DNA of 64,000 bases from contig MKVM01000003.1 of assembly GCA_001898835.1 (NCBI GenBank), positions 124,001-188,000 on the forward strand. Reading direction: 5' to 3'. Below, piece after piece: positions 53,451 through 61,531 of this stretch. Origin of the DNA: Micrococcales bacterium 72-143. GTDB taxonomy: Bacteria > Actinomycetota > Actinomycetes > Actinomycetales > Microbacteriaceae. Both the position numbers and the translations under genes were made by a program. The notes beneath the pieces were generated by a model. It saw only the letters and a program-made list of their open reading frames with translations. It had not been told where the DNA came from and did not search any database. The first letter of the stretch is position 1; every line of letters begins with the position of its first letter.

Positions 53451-54386
53451 TCACGCCACGGGGAGGGAGGCGCGACGGCCGGCGCGAGCCGCCCGCACCA
53501 TGTCGACGGTGAGGAGGACGAGCGCAAGCCACACGAGGCAGAATCCGATCCACCGCCCGACCGGCATGGGCTCGTGCAGCAGGAACACCCCGGTGAGGAA
53601 CTGCAGCACCGGCGCGAGGTACTGCGTGAGGCCGAGCGCGACGAGCGGCAGCCGCCGGGCCGCCGCCGCGAACAGCAGCAGCGGCGTCGCCGTGATGACG
53701 CCCGTCGCGATCATGAGAGCCACATGCACGGGGCCTGCGCTGCCGAAGCCGAGCCCGACCGTCGCGCCCACCACGACGAGCTGCACGACGGCGACCGGTG
53801 TCAGCCACGCGGTCTCGAGCGTGAGGCCCGAGACCGCGTCGACCTGGGCGCCGACGCGCTTCTTGATGAAGCCGTAGAACCCGAACGAGAGCGCGAGAGC
53901 GAGGGCGATCCAGGGGAAGGCGCCGTAGCCGACCGCGATGACGACGATCGCGACGAGGGAGACGCCGACGGCGGCCCACTGCAGGGGACGCAACCGCTCG
54001 CGCAGCACGATCACCCCGAGGGCGACCGTGATGATCGGGTTGATGAAGTAGCCGAGCGATCCCTCCACGACGTGCCCGCCGAGCGTGGCGAGCACGAACA
54101 CCTGCCAGTTGACGTAGATGAGCACGCCGGCGAGCGCCATCATCCCGAGCACCCGCCACTGGCGCGAGAGGCCGAGGAAGCCGCGCCATCCGCGGGTCAC
54201 CGTGAGCAGCACGGCACAGAAGCCGAGCGACATGAGGATGCGGAAGGCGACGATCTCCCACGGGCTCGCGGGGGCGAGCAGCAGGAAGTAGCCGGGGAGG
54301 AAGCCCCAGAGGCCGTAGGCGGTGATCGCGTAGGCGAGCCCGGTGCCCTGACCGCCGACGCGCGGGACGGGGTCGGGCGTGCTCAC
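53451..54386 (-). CDS. rarD: RarD/EamA family permease
   Basis: 311 residues from GTG 54386, which is exactly 7 bases after TAGCCT (leaderless type). Ten membrane helices in two EamA halves; RarD-type text includes ITAYGLWGFLPGYFLLL, YFINPIITVALGVIVLRERL and LGLTQYLAPVLQFLTGVFLL. Drug/metabolite transporter superfamily; substrate unknown (RarD is named from chloramphenicol sensitivity). Confidence 0.9.
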   Translation of the reverse strand: MSTPDPVPRVGGQGTGLAYAITAYGLWGFLPGYFLLLAPASPWEIVAFRILMSLGFCAVLLTVTRGWRGFLGLSRQWRVLGMMALAGVLIYVNWQVFVLATLGGHVVEGSLGYFINPIITVALGVIVLRERLRPLQWAAVGVSLVAIVVIAVGYGAFPWIALALALSFGFYGFIKKRVGAQVDAVSGLTLETAWLTPVAVVQLVVVGATVGLGFGSAGPVHVALMIATGVITATPLLLFAAAARRLPLVALGLTQYLAPVLQFLTGVFLLHEPMPVGRWIGFCLVWLALVLLTVDMVRAARAGRRASLPVA

Positions 54387-54427
54387 CACACGAGGCTAGT
54401 CGGCGCAGCCGGGGCCCGGAGACGGGA

Positions 54428-54457
54428 AAGGCCCCGTTGGCAGAGCCACGGGGCCTT
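54428..54457 (-). terminator. Intrinsic terminator of groES
   Basis: Stem AAGGCCCCGT / ACGGGGCCTT with a 10-base loop that itself contains GGC/GCC; on the minus strand TTTCCC follows. It separates groES from the rarD gene. Confidence 0.75.
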
Positions 54458-54492
54458 CCGGCAGGATGTCGTCGAACGGCATCCGGGGTTCG

Positions 54493-54789
54493 TCAGCGGA
54501 CGACGACCGCCAGCACATCGCGGGCGGACAGCACGAGGAACTCCTCGCCGCCGAACTTGACCTCGGTGCCGCCGTACTTCGAGTACAGCACCTTGTCGCC
54601 CACGGCGACGTCGAGGGGCACGCGGTTGCCGTTGTCGTCGATGCGGCCGGGGCCCACGGCGACGACCTCGCCCTCCTGCGGCTTCTCCTTGGCGGTGTCC
54701 GGGATGACCAGACCCGACGCGGTGACCTGCTCGGCTTCGACCTGCTTGATGACGATGCGATCCTCGAGCGGCTTGATGGAGACCGACAC
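54493..54789 (-). CDS. groES: Co-chaperonin GroES
   Basis: 98 residues, full-length 10-kDa chaperonin: [20 protein letters not shown], the mobile loop [16 protein letters not shown], and [20 protein letters not shown]. It caps GroEL during protein folding. No groEL follows here; a terminator closes the transcript, so GroEL must be encoded elsewhere. GTG start with AGAGGT upstream. Two CIRCE elements and a good sigma-A-type promoter lie upstream, indicating HrcA control. Confidence 0.97.
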   Translation of the reverse strand: MSVSIKPLEDRIVIKQVEAEQVTASGLVIPDTAKEKPQEGEVVAVGPGRIDDNGNRVPLDVAVGDKVLYSKYGGTEVKFGGEEFLVLSARDVLAVVVR

Positions 54790-54818
54790 GTGTGACCTCT
54801 TTCTGAAGACTCAGGGGT

Positions 54819-54845
54819 TTGGCACACTCCCTTCGAGAGTGCCAG
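54819..54845 (-). promoter_or_regulatory. CIRCE element 1 (HrcA operator)
   Basis: TTGGCACAC-N9-GAGTGCCAG, 7 of 9 matches in each half to TTAGCACTC / GAGTGCTAA. It lies in the groES leader, downstream of the start site. Confidence 0.65.
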
Positions 54846-54849
54846 GACA

Positions 54850-54878
54850 ACTATAGGCCCGGATTAGCACTCATTCAA
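54850..54878 (-). promoter_or_regulatory. groES promoter
   Basis: Minus strand: TTGAAT (54873-54878), 17 bases, TATAGT (54850-54855). CIRCE 2 overlaps the -35 region. Confidence 0.75.
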
Positions 54879-54890
54879 TCCGACTGCCAA
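54864..54890 (-). promoter_or_regulatory. CIRCE element 2 (HrcA operator)
   Basis: TTAGCACTC-N9-GACTGCCAA: a perfect left half and 7 of 9 in the right half of the CIRCE consensus. Confidence 0.75.
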
Positions 54891-54914
54891 TCCGGGGGCG
54901 GATAGCGTGAGGGC

Positions 54915-56090
54915 ATGACGCCCGAGGAGCTGCGCGCCCTGCTGACGCCCGAGGGGCTGCGGCTGCTCGACGAGGTCGGGCCCGTGGCCGCGGATGCGGA
55001 CGTCGTGCGGACGGTGTCGCGCCTGCGCGCCGCAGGCCACGCGCCCGAGCTCGTCGCCGCGGTGCTCACCCAGGCGCGGCTGCGCACGCGCGCACGCACG
55101 CGCTTCGGCGAGTTCGCCGAGCGGATGCTCTTCACACCCGACGGGCTCGAGCAGGCCACCCGCCTGGCGGTCGCGGCGCAGCACGCGGGCCGGTTCTCGC
55201 GGGCGGGGGTCGCATCCGTCGCCGACCTCGGCTGCGGCATCGGTGCCGACGCCCTCGCCTTCGCGAGCCTCGGGATGCGCGTCGTCGCGGTCGAGCGCGA
55301 CGAGGTGACGGCCGCGATCGCCGCCTACAACCTCGCGCCGTTCCCGGAGGCGCGGGTCGTGCACGGCGACGCCCTCGCCGACGAGCCCGCGGATGCCGAG
55401 GCGCTCTGGTTCGACCCCGCGCGCCGCGGCGGCGGTCGCCGCCACGCCGATCCGGCCGACTGGTCGCCGCCGCTCGACGCGGTGTTCGCGCGCGCGGCCG
55501 CCAAGCCGACCGGTGTGAAGCTCGGCCCGGCGCTCGACCACGCGCTGCTGCCCGAGGGGGTCGAGGCGCAGTGGGTCTCGGTGAACCGCGAGGTCGTCGA
55601 GCTCGTCGTCTGGTCGGGAGCGCTCGCCAGGGAGGGTGCCGGCCGTGCGGCGCTCCTTCTCGGCTCCGCGGGCGTCCATGAGCTCGTCGCGCCCGGTCCG
55701 GCCGCGGATGCCGAGGTCGGTGCCCTCGGGGAGTTCCTCGTGGAGCCCGACGGCGCCGTGATCCGGGCGCAGCTCATCGGCGAGCTCGCGCGCCGCATCC
55801 GGGGACGCATGCTCGATGAGACGATCGCGTGGATCACGACGGATGCCGCGCCGGACACCCCGTTCGGCCAGGCGTTCCGGGTGCGGGAGGAGCTGCCGTT
55901 CGACGAGCGGAAGCTGAAGCGGATGCTGCGGGAGCGCGGGATCGGCACCCTGGAGATCAAGAAACGCGGGGTCGATGTCGACCCCGCGTCCCTGCGCACC
56001 CGGCTCGGGCTGCGCGGCTCGGAGGCCGCGACCCTCGTGCTGACGAGGATCGCCGGCAGACGCACGGCGATCCTCGTCGACAGGGTGTGA
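54915..56090 (+). CDS. Class I SAM-dependent methyltransferase with THUMP-like C-terminal domain
   Basis: 391 residues. SAM motif I VADLGCGIGADALAF near residue 103, acidic VVAVERDE after it, and the DPPR/NPPY-like WFDPARRGGGRR near 170. The C-terminal ~75 residues (ELPFDERKLKRMLRERGIGT ... AATLVLTRIAGRRTAILVDR) match the THUMP-like domain found in actinobacterial methyltransferases of unknown substrate, often next to groES. RNA is the probable substrate. TAGCGT (54903-54908) ends exactly 7 bases before the ATG, so the mRNA is probably leaderless. Confidence 0.85.
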   Translation: MTPEELRALLTPEGLRLLDEVGPVAADADVVRTVSRLRAAGHAPELVAAVLTQARLRTRARTRFGEFAERMLFTPDGLEQATRLAVAAQHAGRFSRAGVASVADLGCGIGADALAFASLGMRVVAVERDEVTAAIAAYNLAPFPEARVVHGDALADEPADAEALWFDPARRGGGRRHADPADWSPPLDAVFARAAAKPTGVKLGPALDHALLPEGVEAQWVSVNREVVELVVWSGALAREGAGRAALLLGSAGVHELVAPGPAADAEVGALGEFLVEPDGAVIRAQLIGELARRIRGRMLDETIAWITTDAAPDTPFGQAFRVREELPFDERKLKRMLRERGIGTLEIKKRGVDVDPASLRTRLGLRGSEAATLVLTRIAGRRTAILVDRV

Positions 56091-56138
56091 TGACGCCGCG
56101 GGAGCCCGACCGCTGGTCGGGCCGCCCGGGCGCGGCGC

Positions 56139-56657
56139 TCAGTTGTAGTAGTAGCCGCCGGAGTTCAGCAGTGCGAAGTAGGCGACGATGGCGATGATCC
56201 CGAGGAGGCCGAAGATCAGGCTGAGCCCGATCGCGACGAAGCCCGTGATGCGGCCCGTGAGCGACATCCACTTGGGGGCCCCGGGCTCCTTCTTCTTCGC
56301 CTGGAAGCCGAGGATCACCGCGACGATACCCGGGATGAGGCCGAAGCCGTAGACGAAGGCGAAGATTACCCCGACGATGCCGAGGATGAAGGACACGATG
56401 CTCAGGGTCTGCTTGACCGGCGCGCCGGCCGGGGCGTAGCCGGCGGCGGGCGCGGCAGCGGGAGCCGCGTAGGGGTTGGCGGCCGGGGCGGCGGGCGCGG
56501 CGGGGGGCACGACCGGCTCGGCGACGGGGGCCGCGGGGGCCTCCGGAACGACGGGCGCCGCCTCCGGGACGACGGGCGCCGCCTCGGGCACGACGGATGC
56601 CGCGTCGGTGGCGGGCGTCGGCTCCTCGGGAGCGGCGGGGGTGGTGGGATCGGTCAT
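56139..56657 (-). CDS. DUF4190-type membrane protein with Ala/Pro-rich repeat N-terminus
   Basis: 172 residues with GAAGGAG before the ATG. The N-terminal ~85 residues are Ala/Pro/Val-rich, with tandem VVPEAAP units. Two membrane helices follow (LSIVSFILGIVGVIFAFVYG and FVAIGLSLIFGLLGIIAIVA) around GIVAVILGFQAKKKE, the DUF4190-like pattern. Function unknown; a neighbour on the same strand has the same layout. Confidence 0.8.
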   Translation of the reverse strand: MTDPTTPAAPEEPTPATDAASVVPEAAPVVPEAAPVVPEAPAAPVAEPVVPPAAPAAPAANPYAAPAAAPAAGYAPAGAPVKQTLSIVSFILGIVGVIFAFVYGFGLIPGIVAVILGFQAKKKEPGAPKWMSLTGRITGFVAIGLSLIFGLLGIIAIVAYFALLNSGGYYYN

Positions 56658-56731
56658 GTCCGAACTCCTTCGACTGGGGGACTGCGCCCCATGCTCCCAG
56701 CGGGCTGGGAACGTGTCAACGCGCCGCGGCG

Positions 56732-57283
56732 TCAGTAGGAGGAGTACGAGGAGCCCCAGATGCCGAGGCCCGCGAACACGAAGACCATGAACAGGATGTA
56801 CAGCACCATGAACCCGACCATGACGTAGCCGACGATGACGCCGGCGATCGCCATCCCGCGTCCCCCCTCGCCCGTGCGCTTGATCTGACTGAGCGCGATG
56901 TGCCCCGTGATGACGCCGCCGATCGCCGTGATCCAGGTGAGGAGGCCGACGAGCGAGAGCACGAGCGACACGATCGCGAGCGGGTTCGTGCGCGGCGCGT
57001 AGGCGTAGGCGGCGCCCGCCGTCGTGTACGGGGTGTAGGCGGCGGGAGGCGGCGCGGTCGGCACCGGCTGGTAGGGGCTCGCCGCGGATGCGGTGGCCGG
57101 GTCGACGGCGCCGTACGGTGCCGCGGGCGCGGCGGATGCGGGGGCCAGATACGGGTTCGCGGGCGCGAGGTACGGGTTCTGCGGCGCGGCGTAGGGGTTC
57201 GCGGGTGCCGCCCCCGTGGGCGGCTCGGGCGCGGCGTACGGGTTCACCGGCTCGGGCGGGGACGGGTTGGTGGTGTCGGACAT
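56732..57283 (-). CDS. DUF4190-type membrane protein with NPYxAP repeats
   Basis: 183 residues with GAGGGAG upstream. N-terminal ~100 residues carry repeated NPYAAP/NPYLAP units rich in Pro, Ala and Tyr, then two membrane helices (LAIVSLVLSLVGLLTWITAI and GVIVGYVMVGFMVLYILFMV) around VITGHIALSQIKRTGEGGRG, a DUF4190 signature. Related in layout to the protein encoded just downstream; function unknown. Confidence 0.82.
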   Translation of the reverse strand: MSDTTNPSPPEPVNPYAAPEPPTGAAPANPYAAPQNPYLAPANPYLAPASAAPAAPYGAVDPATASAASPYQPVPTAPPPAAYTPYTTAGAAYAYAPRTNPLAIVSLVLSLVGLLTWITAIGGVITGHIALSQIKRTGEGGRGMAIAGVIVGYVMVGFMVLYILFMVFVFAGLGIWGSSYSSY

Positions 57284-57347
57284 GAAGCTCCCTCGGACGT
57301 CTCCGTCATGGTGTCAGCAGCCGCCCGCGACGGCAAGCCGAACCCCC

Positions 57348-58445
57348 TCAGGCCTGGATGCGGGTGACGGGCAGCGTCGAATCGGCTCCGACGTCGAGGC
57401 TCGAGGGCGCGTGCCCCGCGGCGATGAGCTGCGCGGCGATCGAGGCGATCATGGCGCCGTTGTCGGTGCACAGCGAGAGCGGCGGCACCCGCAGCGCGAC
57501 GCCCGCCTCCGCGCACCGCAGCGCCGCGACCTCCCGCAGGCGCCGGTTGGCGACCACCCCGCCGCCGAGCAGCAGCCGGGGCACGCCCAGGTCGCGGCAG
57601 GCGGCGAGCGCCTTGGTGAGCAGCACGTCGACGACCGCCTCGCGGAAACCGGCCGCGACATCCGCCACCGGCACGGGCCCACCTGCGGCACGGGCGGCCT
57701 CCACGTGGCGTGCGACGGCGGTCTTGAGTCCCGAGAACGAGAAGTCGTAGCGGTGCCGTTCGAGATCCTTCGGCGCCGTGAGCCCGCGCGGGAAGCGGAT
57801 GGCGTCGGGGTCGCCGGTGGCCGCGGCCCGGTCGATCTCGGGCCCTCCCGGGTACGGGAGCCCGAGCAGGCGGGCGACCTTGTCGAACGCCTCCCCCGCG
57901 GCGTCGTCGATCGTCTCGCCGAGCAGCTCGACGTCCGAGACGAGGTCGCGCACGAGCAGCAGCGAGGTGTGACCGCCGGAGACGAGGAGGGCGATCGTGG
58001 GCAGCTCGAGCCCGCCGCCGCCGAGGAGCGGCTCGTGCTGCAGGAGATCGGCGCCCACGTGGCCCACGAGGTGGTTCACGGCGTAGAAGGGCTTGCCCGT
58101 GGCGACGGCGAGCGCCTTCGCCGCACCGACCCCGACCATGAGGGCGCCCGCGAGTCCGGGGCCGCTCGTGACGGCGATCGCGTCGAGCTCGTCGAGGCCG
58201 ACGCCTGCGGTGCGCAGCGCCTCCTCGATCGCCGGGGTGAGGGCCTCGAGGTGCGCCCGCGCGGCGATCTCGGGCACGACGCCGCCGTAGCGGGCGTGCT
58301 CGTCCATCGAGCTCGCGATGACGTTGGCGAGCAGTTCCGTGCCGCGCACGATGCCGACGCCGGTCTCGTCGCAGCTCGTCTCGATGCCGAGGACGAGTGC
58401 GCGGGCGGGCGCACCCCCCGGAGAATCGTGCGAGATGGTCGTCAC
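57348..58445 (-). CDS. tsaD: tRNA N6-adenosine threonylcarbamoyltransferase TsaD
   Basis: 365 residues from GTG 58445, overlapping the tsaB-rimI stop as [19 protein letters not shown] opens the ASKHA fold; the metal-binding histidines are in [46 protein letters not shown] and [14 protein letters not shown] follow. TsaD transfers the threonylcarbamoyl group to A37 of ANN-decoding tRNAs, working with TsaB and TsaE, all encoded in this operon. Confidence 0.97.
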   Translation of the reverse strand: MTTISHDSPGGAPARALVLGIETSCDETGVGIVRGTELLANVIASSMDEHARYGGVVPEIAARAHLEALTPAIEEALRTAGVGLDELDAIAVTSGPGLAGALMVGVGAAKALAVATGKPFYAVNHLVGHVGADLLQHEPLLGGGGLELPTIALLVSGGHTSLLLVRDLVSDVELLGETIDDAAGEAFDKVARLLGLPYPGGPEIDRAAATGDPDAIRFPRGLTAPKDLERHRYDFSFSGLKTAVARHVEAARAAGGPVPVADVAAGFREAVVDVLLTKALAACRDLGVPRLLLGGGVVANRRLREVAALRCAEAGVALRVPPLSLCTDNGAMIASIAAQLIAAGHAPSSLDVGADSTLPVTRIQA

Positions 58446-59605
58446 GAGGCTCCTTGGTGACCATTCGGCACGATTCTCCGCATCACGACCGCGTCGATCC
58501 CGTCGGGCTGGTAGTAGGCGGGGCGCACGGCGATGCGCGCGAAGCCGCGGCTCGCGTAGAGCGCCTCGGCGCCGGGGTTGTCGGCCCGCACCTCGAGGAA
58601 CACCTCGTCGGCGCCGCGCGCGGCCGCCTCGGTCAGCAGCGCGTCGAGGAGGGCCGCCCCGATCCCCCGCCGACGAGCGGATGCGGCGACCGCGATGGTC
58701 TGCACGTCGCCCTGCCCCCCGCCGCGCGGGGCGAGCAGGCCGGCGTAGCCGATCACGGCATCCGCGTCGTCGACGGCCACGAGGTAGTGGGTGTGCTCGC
58801 CGGCGAGCTCGGCGGCCAGCAGCTCGCGCGACCACGCGTCGCTCGGGAAGGTCGCCTGCTCGAGCGCATCGATCGCGTCGAGGTCGGATGCCGCCACGCG
58901 CCGCAGCGTCCACGTCCCGCTCACGGGGGACCGACGGCCGAGACGGCCGTCGGCGCTGGCGTCGCGGCGAAGGCCAGAAATGGCCTTCGCTCCCAGCTCC
59001 AGCGCGCGCTTGGGCGCCGACAGCGTCACGTCGGGGGCGCGCAGGTAGACGGGCTCGGCCGGGCCGGTCTCGAGGCCCGCGTCGCGACGGGCGAGCGCGA
59101 GCAGGCCGAGCCGCCCGGCGTCGATCGTCGCAGCATCCACGCGCACGTAACCGGCGACGGAGGTGACGGTGTCGAACTCCGCGACGGGCGTGAGCGCGGG
59201 ACCCTCGATGCGCACCGGAAGCCCGTCGGATGCGGGGGCCGCGTACCGCGACCAGGCGAGCTCGCGGCGGCGCGCATCCGTCACGACGAGCACCGGTTCG
59301 CTGCGCCCGTAGGCCGCCGCGTCGTGCGACACGACCGGCAGAACGGGCCGGCCGATGCCGAGGGCGAAGGCACGCGCCGCGGCGATCCCGACGCGGAGGC
59401 CCGTGAAGGGGCCGGGCCCCATCCCGACCGCGACGCCCTCGAGCTCGGCGGGGACGATGCCCGCCTCGTCGAGCACCTCCTGGATGAAGCGCCCGATCAG
59501 CTCGGCGTGGCCGCGCGTGTCGGCGCTCGTGCGCTCGGCACGCGTACCCGTGCGGCCGACGACGGCGACGCTCGTCCCGGTCGAGGTGTCGATCGCGAGC
59601 AGCAC
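58442..59605 (-). CDS. tsaB: TsaB-RimI fusion protein
   Basis: 387 residues from GTG 59605. Residues 1 to ~205 are TsaB ([40 protein letters not shown]), the dimerisation partner of TsaD. Residues ~230-387 are a RimI-type GNAT acetyltransferase ([40 protein letters not shown]), which acetylates ribosomal protein S18. The linker (residues ~205-230) is encoded by two perfect hairpins (58931-58990). TAGGCT ends exactly 7 bases before the GTG and includes the tsaE stop codon, so an internal leaderless promoter is possible. Confidence 0.93.
   Translation of the reverse strand: MLLAIDTSTGTSVAVVGRTGTRAERTSADTRGHAELIGRFIQEVLDEAGIVPAELEGVAVGMGPGPFTGLRVGIAAARAFALGIGRPVLPVVSHDAAAYGRSEPVLVVTDARRRELAWSRYAAPASDGLPVRIEGPALTPVAEFDTVTSVAGYVRVDAATIDAGRLGLLALARRDAGLETGPAEPVYLRAPDVTLSAPKRALELGAKAISGLRRDASADGRLGRRSPVSGTWTLRRVAASDLDAIDALEQATFPSDAWSRELLAAELAGEHTHYLVAVDDADAVIGYAGLLAPRGGGQGDVQTIAVAASARRRGIGAALLDALLTEAAARGADEVFLEVRADNPGAEALYASRGFARIAVRPAYYQPDGIDAVVMRRIVPNGHQGAS
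58931..58990. repeat. Two perfect hairpins encoding the TsaB-RimI linker
   Basis: CCGACGGCC-GAGAC-GGCCGTCGG (58931-58953) and GCGAAGGCCA-GAAA-TGGCCTTCGC (58967-58990). Both are inside the coding frame, at the junction between the two enzyme domains. Confidence 0.7.
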
Positions 59606-59614
59606 CGCACCAGC

Positions 59615-60085
59615 CTAGATCGCGACGCCCTCCCACCGGGGCCCGTGGGGGGCGAGACGCACGTGACGGGGGGCGTCGTCGGCGGCGGGGTCGCCGCCGA
59701 GCGGCCGCACGATGTCGAGCTCGAGCCACGAGTCGACGACCCCGTCGAGCTTGCCGGCCCCCCATTCGACGACCGTGATCGACCCCGCCAGGTCCAGGTC
59801 GAGGTCGTCGACCTCGGCCGCGGTCGCGAGCCGGTACGCGTCGACGTGCACGAGCGGGACCCCGGATGCGGTGGGGTGCGTGCGCGCGAGCACGAATGTC
59901 GGGCTCGTCACCCGCTCGCGCGCCCCGAGCGCGGTGCCCAGACCGCGCGTGAGGGTGGTCTTGCCCGCGCCCAGCTCGCCGTTCAGCAGCACGAGGTCGC
60001 CCGCACGCAGCACGGAGGCGAGCCGGGCGCCGAGCGCCTCCATGGCCTCCGCATCCGGCACGACGAGGTCGAGGGGGTCGCTCAC
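59615..60085 (-). CDS. tsaE: tRNA threonylcarbamoyladenosine biosynthesis ATPase TsaE
   Basis: 156 residues from GTG 60085, overlapping the alr stop as GTGA. Walker [15 protein letters not shown] near 35-48; [11 protein letters not shown] and VHVDAYRL are TsaE signatures, and [12 protein letters not shown] follows. It drives turnover of the TsaBD complex with ATP hydrolysis. Confidence 0.95.
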   Translation of the reverse strand: MSDPLDLVVPDAEAMEALGARLASVLRAGDLVLLNGELGAGKTTLTRGLGTALGARERVTSPTFVLARTHPTASGVPLVHVDAYRLATAAEVDDLDLDLAGSITVVEWGAGKLDGVVDSWLELDIVRPLGGDPAADDAPRHVRLAPHGPRWEGVAI

Positions 60086-61176
60086 ACCGCCACCCGGGCG
60101 ACGCGCGGCCCGACGCGCGTGACGATCTCGTAGCCGATCGTGTCCGCGGCGTGCGCCCAGTCGTCGGCGCCGGGCGCCCCGGTGGACGGGTCGCCCCACA
60201 CGACGACCTCGTCTCCCACCCGCACCTCGGCGTCGCCGACGTCGACGACGAACTGGTCCATCGCGATCCGCCCCACCTGCGGATGCCGCAGGCCGCCGAT
60301 CGCGACCTCGGCGCGCCCCGAGGCGTGGCGCGGGATGCCGTCGGCGTAGCCGAGCGGGACGAGCGCGAGCGTGGTCTCGCCGGCCGTGCGATGCCGGTAG
60401 CCGTAGGAGACGCCAGTGCCCTCGGGGACGCGCCGCACGGCGGCGACCTCGGTCACGAGCTCCATGACGGGGCGCAGCCCGAGCCCGGCCGGGTCGACCG
60501 CGGGATCCGGCGCGAGGCCGTAGCTCGCGATGCCGACCCGCACGAGGTCGAAGCGCGCGTCGGGCATCGTGAGGGCCGCCAGGCTCGCGGCGAGGTGCCG
60601 CAGCTCGGGGTCGAGGCCGGCAGCGCGCGCCGCGGCCACGGCATTCGCGAACGCCGCACGCTGCGTCTCGTCGTCGTCAGGCGAGGCGCCCGAGAGGTGG
60701 CTCATGAGCCCGCACACCCGCAGCCGGCCCGCGCGCTCGAGCTCGGCGGCGCGAGCGAACAGCTCCGGCTGCTCGCCCGGCGCGATGCCGTTGCGACTGA
60801 GACCGGTGTCGAGCTTGAGGTGCACGGATGCACCTGCCGCGGCCGCCGCCTCGAGCTGGGCGCGCGTGGAGACCCCCACGTCGACCCCGGCGTCGACGGC
60901 GCCGCGGAAGTCGGGGTCCGCGGTGTGCAGCCAGGCGAGCAGCGGGGCGCGGATGCCGGCCTCGCGCAGGGCGAGCGCCTCGCCGAGGTCGGCGACGCCG
61001 AGCCAGTCCGCACCCGCGTCGACGGCCGCGCGGGCCACCGGGACCGCGCCGTGTCCGTAGGCGTCTGCCTTGACGACGGTCATGAGCTGGGCGGGCGCCA
61101 CGGTGCGCCGCAGCGTCTCGACGTTCGCGGCGAGCGCGTCGAGACGGATGCGGGCCTCGCGCCGCGGCGCGGTCAC
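60082..61176 (-). CDS. alr: Alanine racemase
   Basis: 364 residues from GTG 61176, overlapping the acpS stop. PLP lysine K36 in [10 protein letters not shown], fold-type III barrel, and the C-terminal catalytic Tyr region in [11 protein letters not shown]. It makes D-alanine for peptidoglycan. Between acpS and tsaE in a tightly coupled operon; the NAD(P)HX epimerase gene often found beside alr is absent. Confidence 0.97.
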   Translation of the reverse strand: MTAPRREARIRLDALAANVETLRRTVAPAQLMTVVKADAYGHGAVPVARAAVDAGADWLGVADLGEALALREAGIRAPLLAWLHTADPDFRGAVDAGVDVGVSTRAQLEAAAAAGASVHLKLDTGLSRNGIAPGEQPELFARAAELERAGRLRVCGLMSHLSGASPDDDETQRAAFANAVAAARAAGLDPELRHLAASLAALTMPDARFDLVRVGIASYGLAPDPAVDPAGLGLRPVMELVTEVAAVRRVPEGTGVSYGYRHRTAGETTLALVPLGYADGIPRHASGRAEVAIGGLRHPQVGRIAMDQFVVDVGDAEVRVGDEVVVWGDPSTGAPGADDWAHAADTIGYEIVTRVGPRVARVAV

Positions 61177-61529
61177 GGCAGGCGCTCCGCGACGACCGTC
61201 GCGACCGCGACGCCGGCGTCGTGGCTCATCGACACGTGGAGCGCCCCGATCCCCCGTCGCGCGAGCAGGGCCCCGAGCGGCCCCTCGACGACGAACGAGG
61301 GGTTGCCGGTCGCATCGGAGGCGATCTCCATGTCGACCCAGCGCACGTCCTCCGCGTCGCCGAGCGCCTTGACGAGGGCCTCCTTCGCGGCGAAACGGGC
61401 CGCGAGGGAGCGCAGCGGCAGCGACCGTTCGCTCTCGGCGAACAGGCGCTCACGCAGGCGCGGCGTACGCGACACCGCGCGCTCGAACCGGGCCAGATCG
61501 ACCACGTCGACGCCCAATCCGACGATCAC
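61173..61529 (-). CDS. acpS: Holo-[acyl-carrier-protein] synthase
   Basis: 118 residues from the GTG at 61529, preferred because GGTGGAG lies five bases upstream and family members begin with IVGLGVDVVDLARFE; a GTG at 61535 overlapping the glmS stop is the alternative. FAAKEALVKALGD carries the Mg-binding Glu and catalytic Lys. AcpS transfers 4'-phosphopantetheine from CoA to acyl carrier protein. Confidence 0.95.
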   Translation of the reverse strand: MIVGLGVDVVDLARFERAVSRTPRLRERLFAESERSLPLRSLAARFAAKEALVKALGDAEDVRWVDMEIASDATGNPSFVVEGPLGALLARRGIGALHVSMSHDAGVAVATVVAERLP

Positions 61530-61531
61530 GC

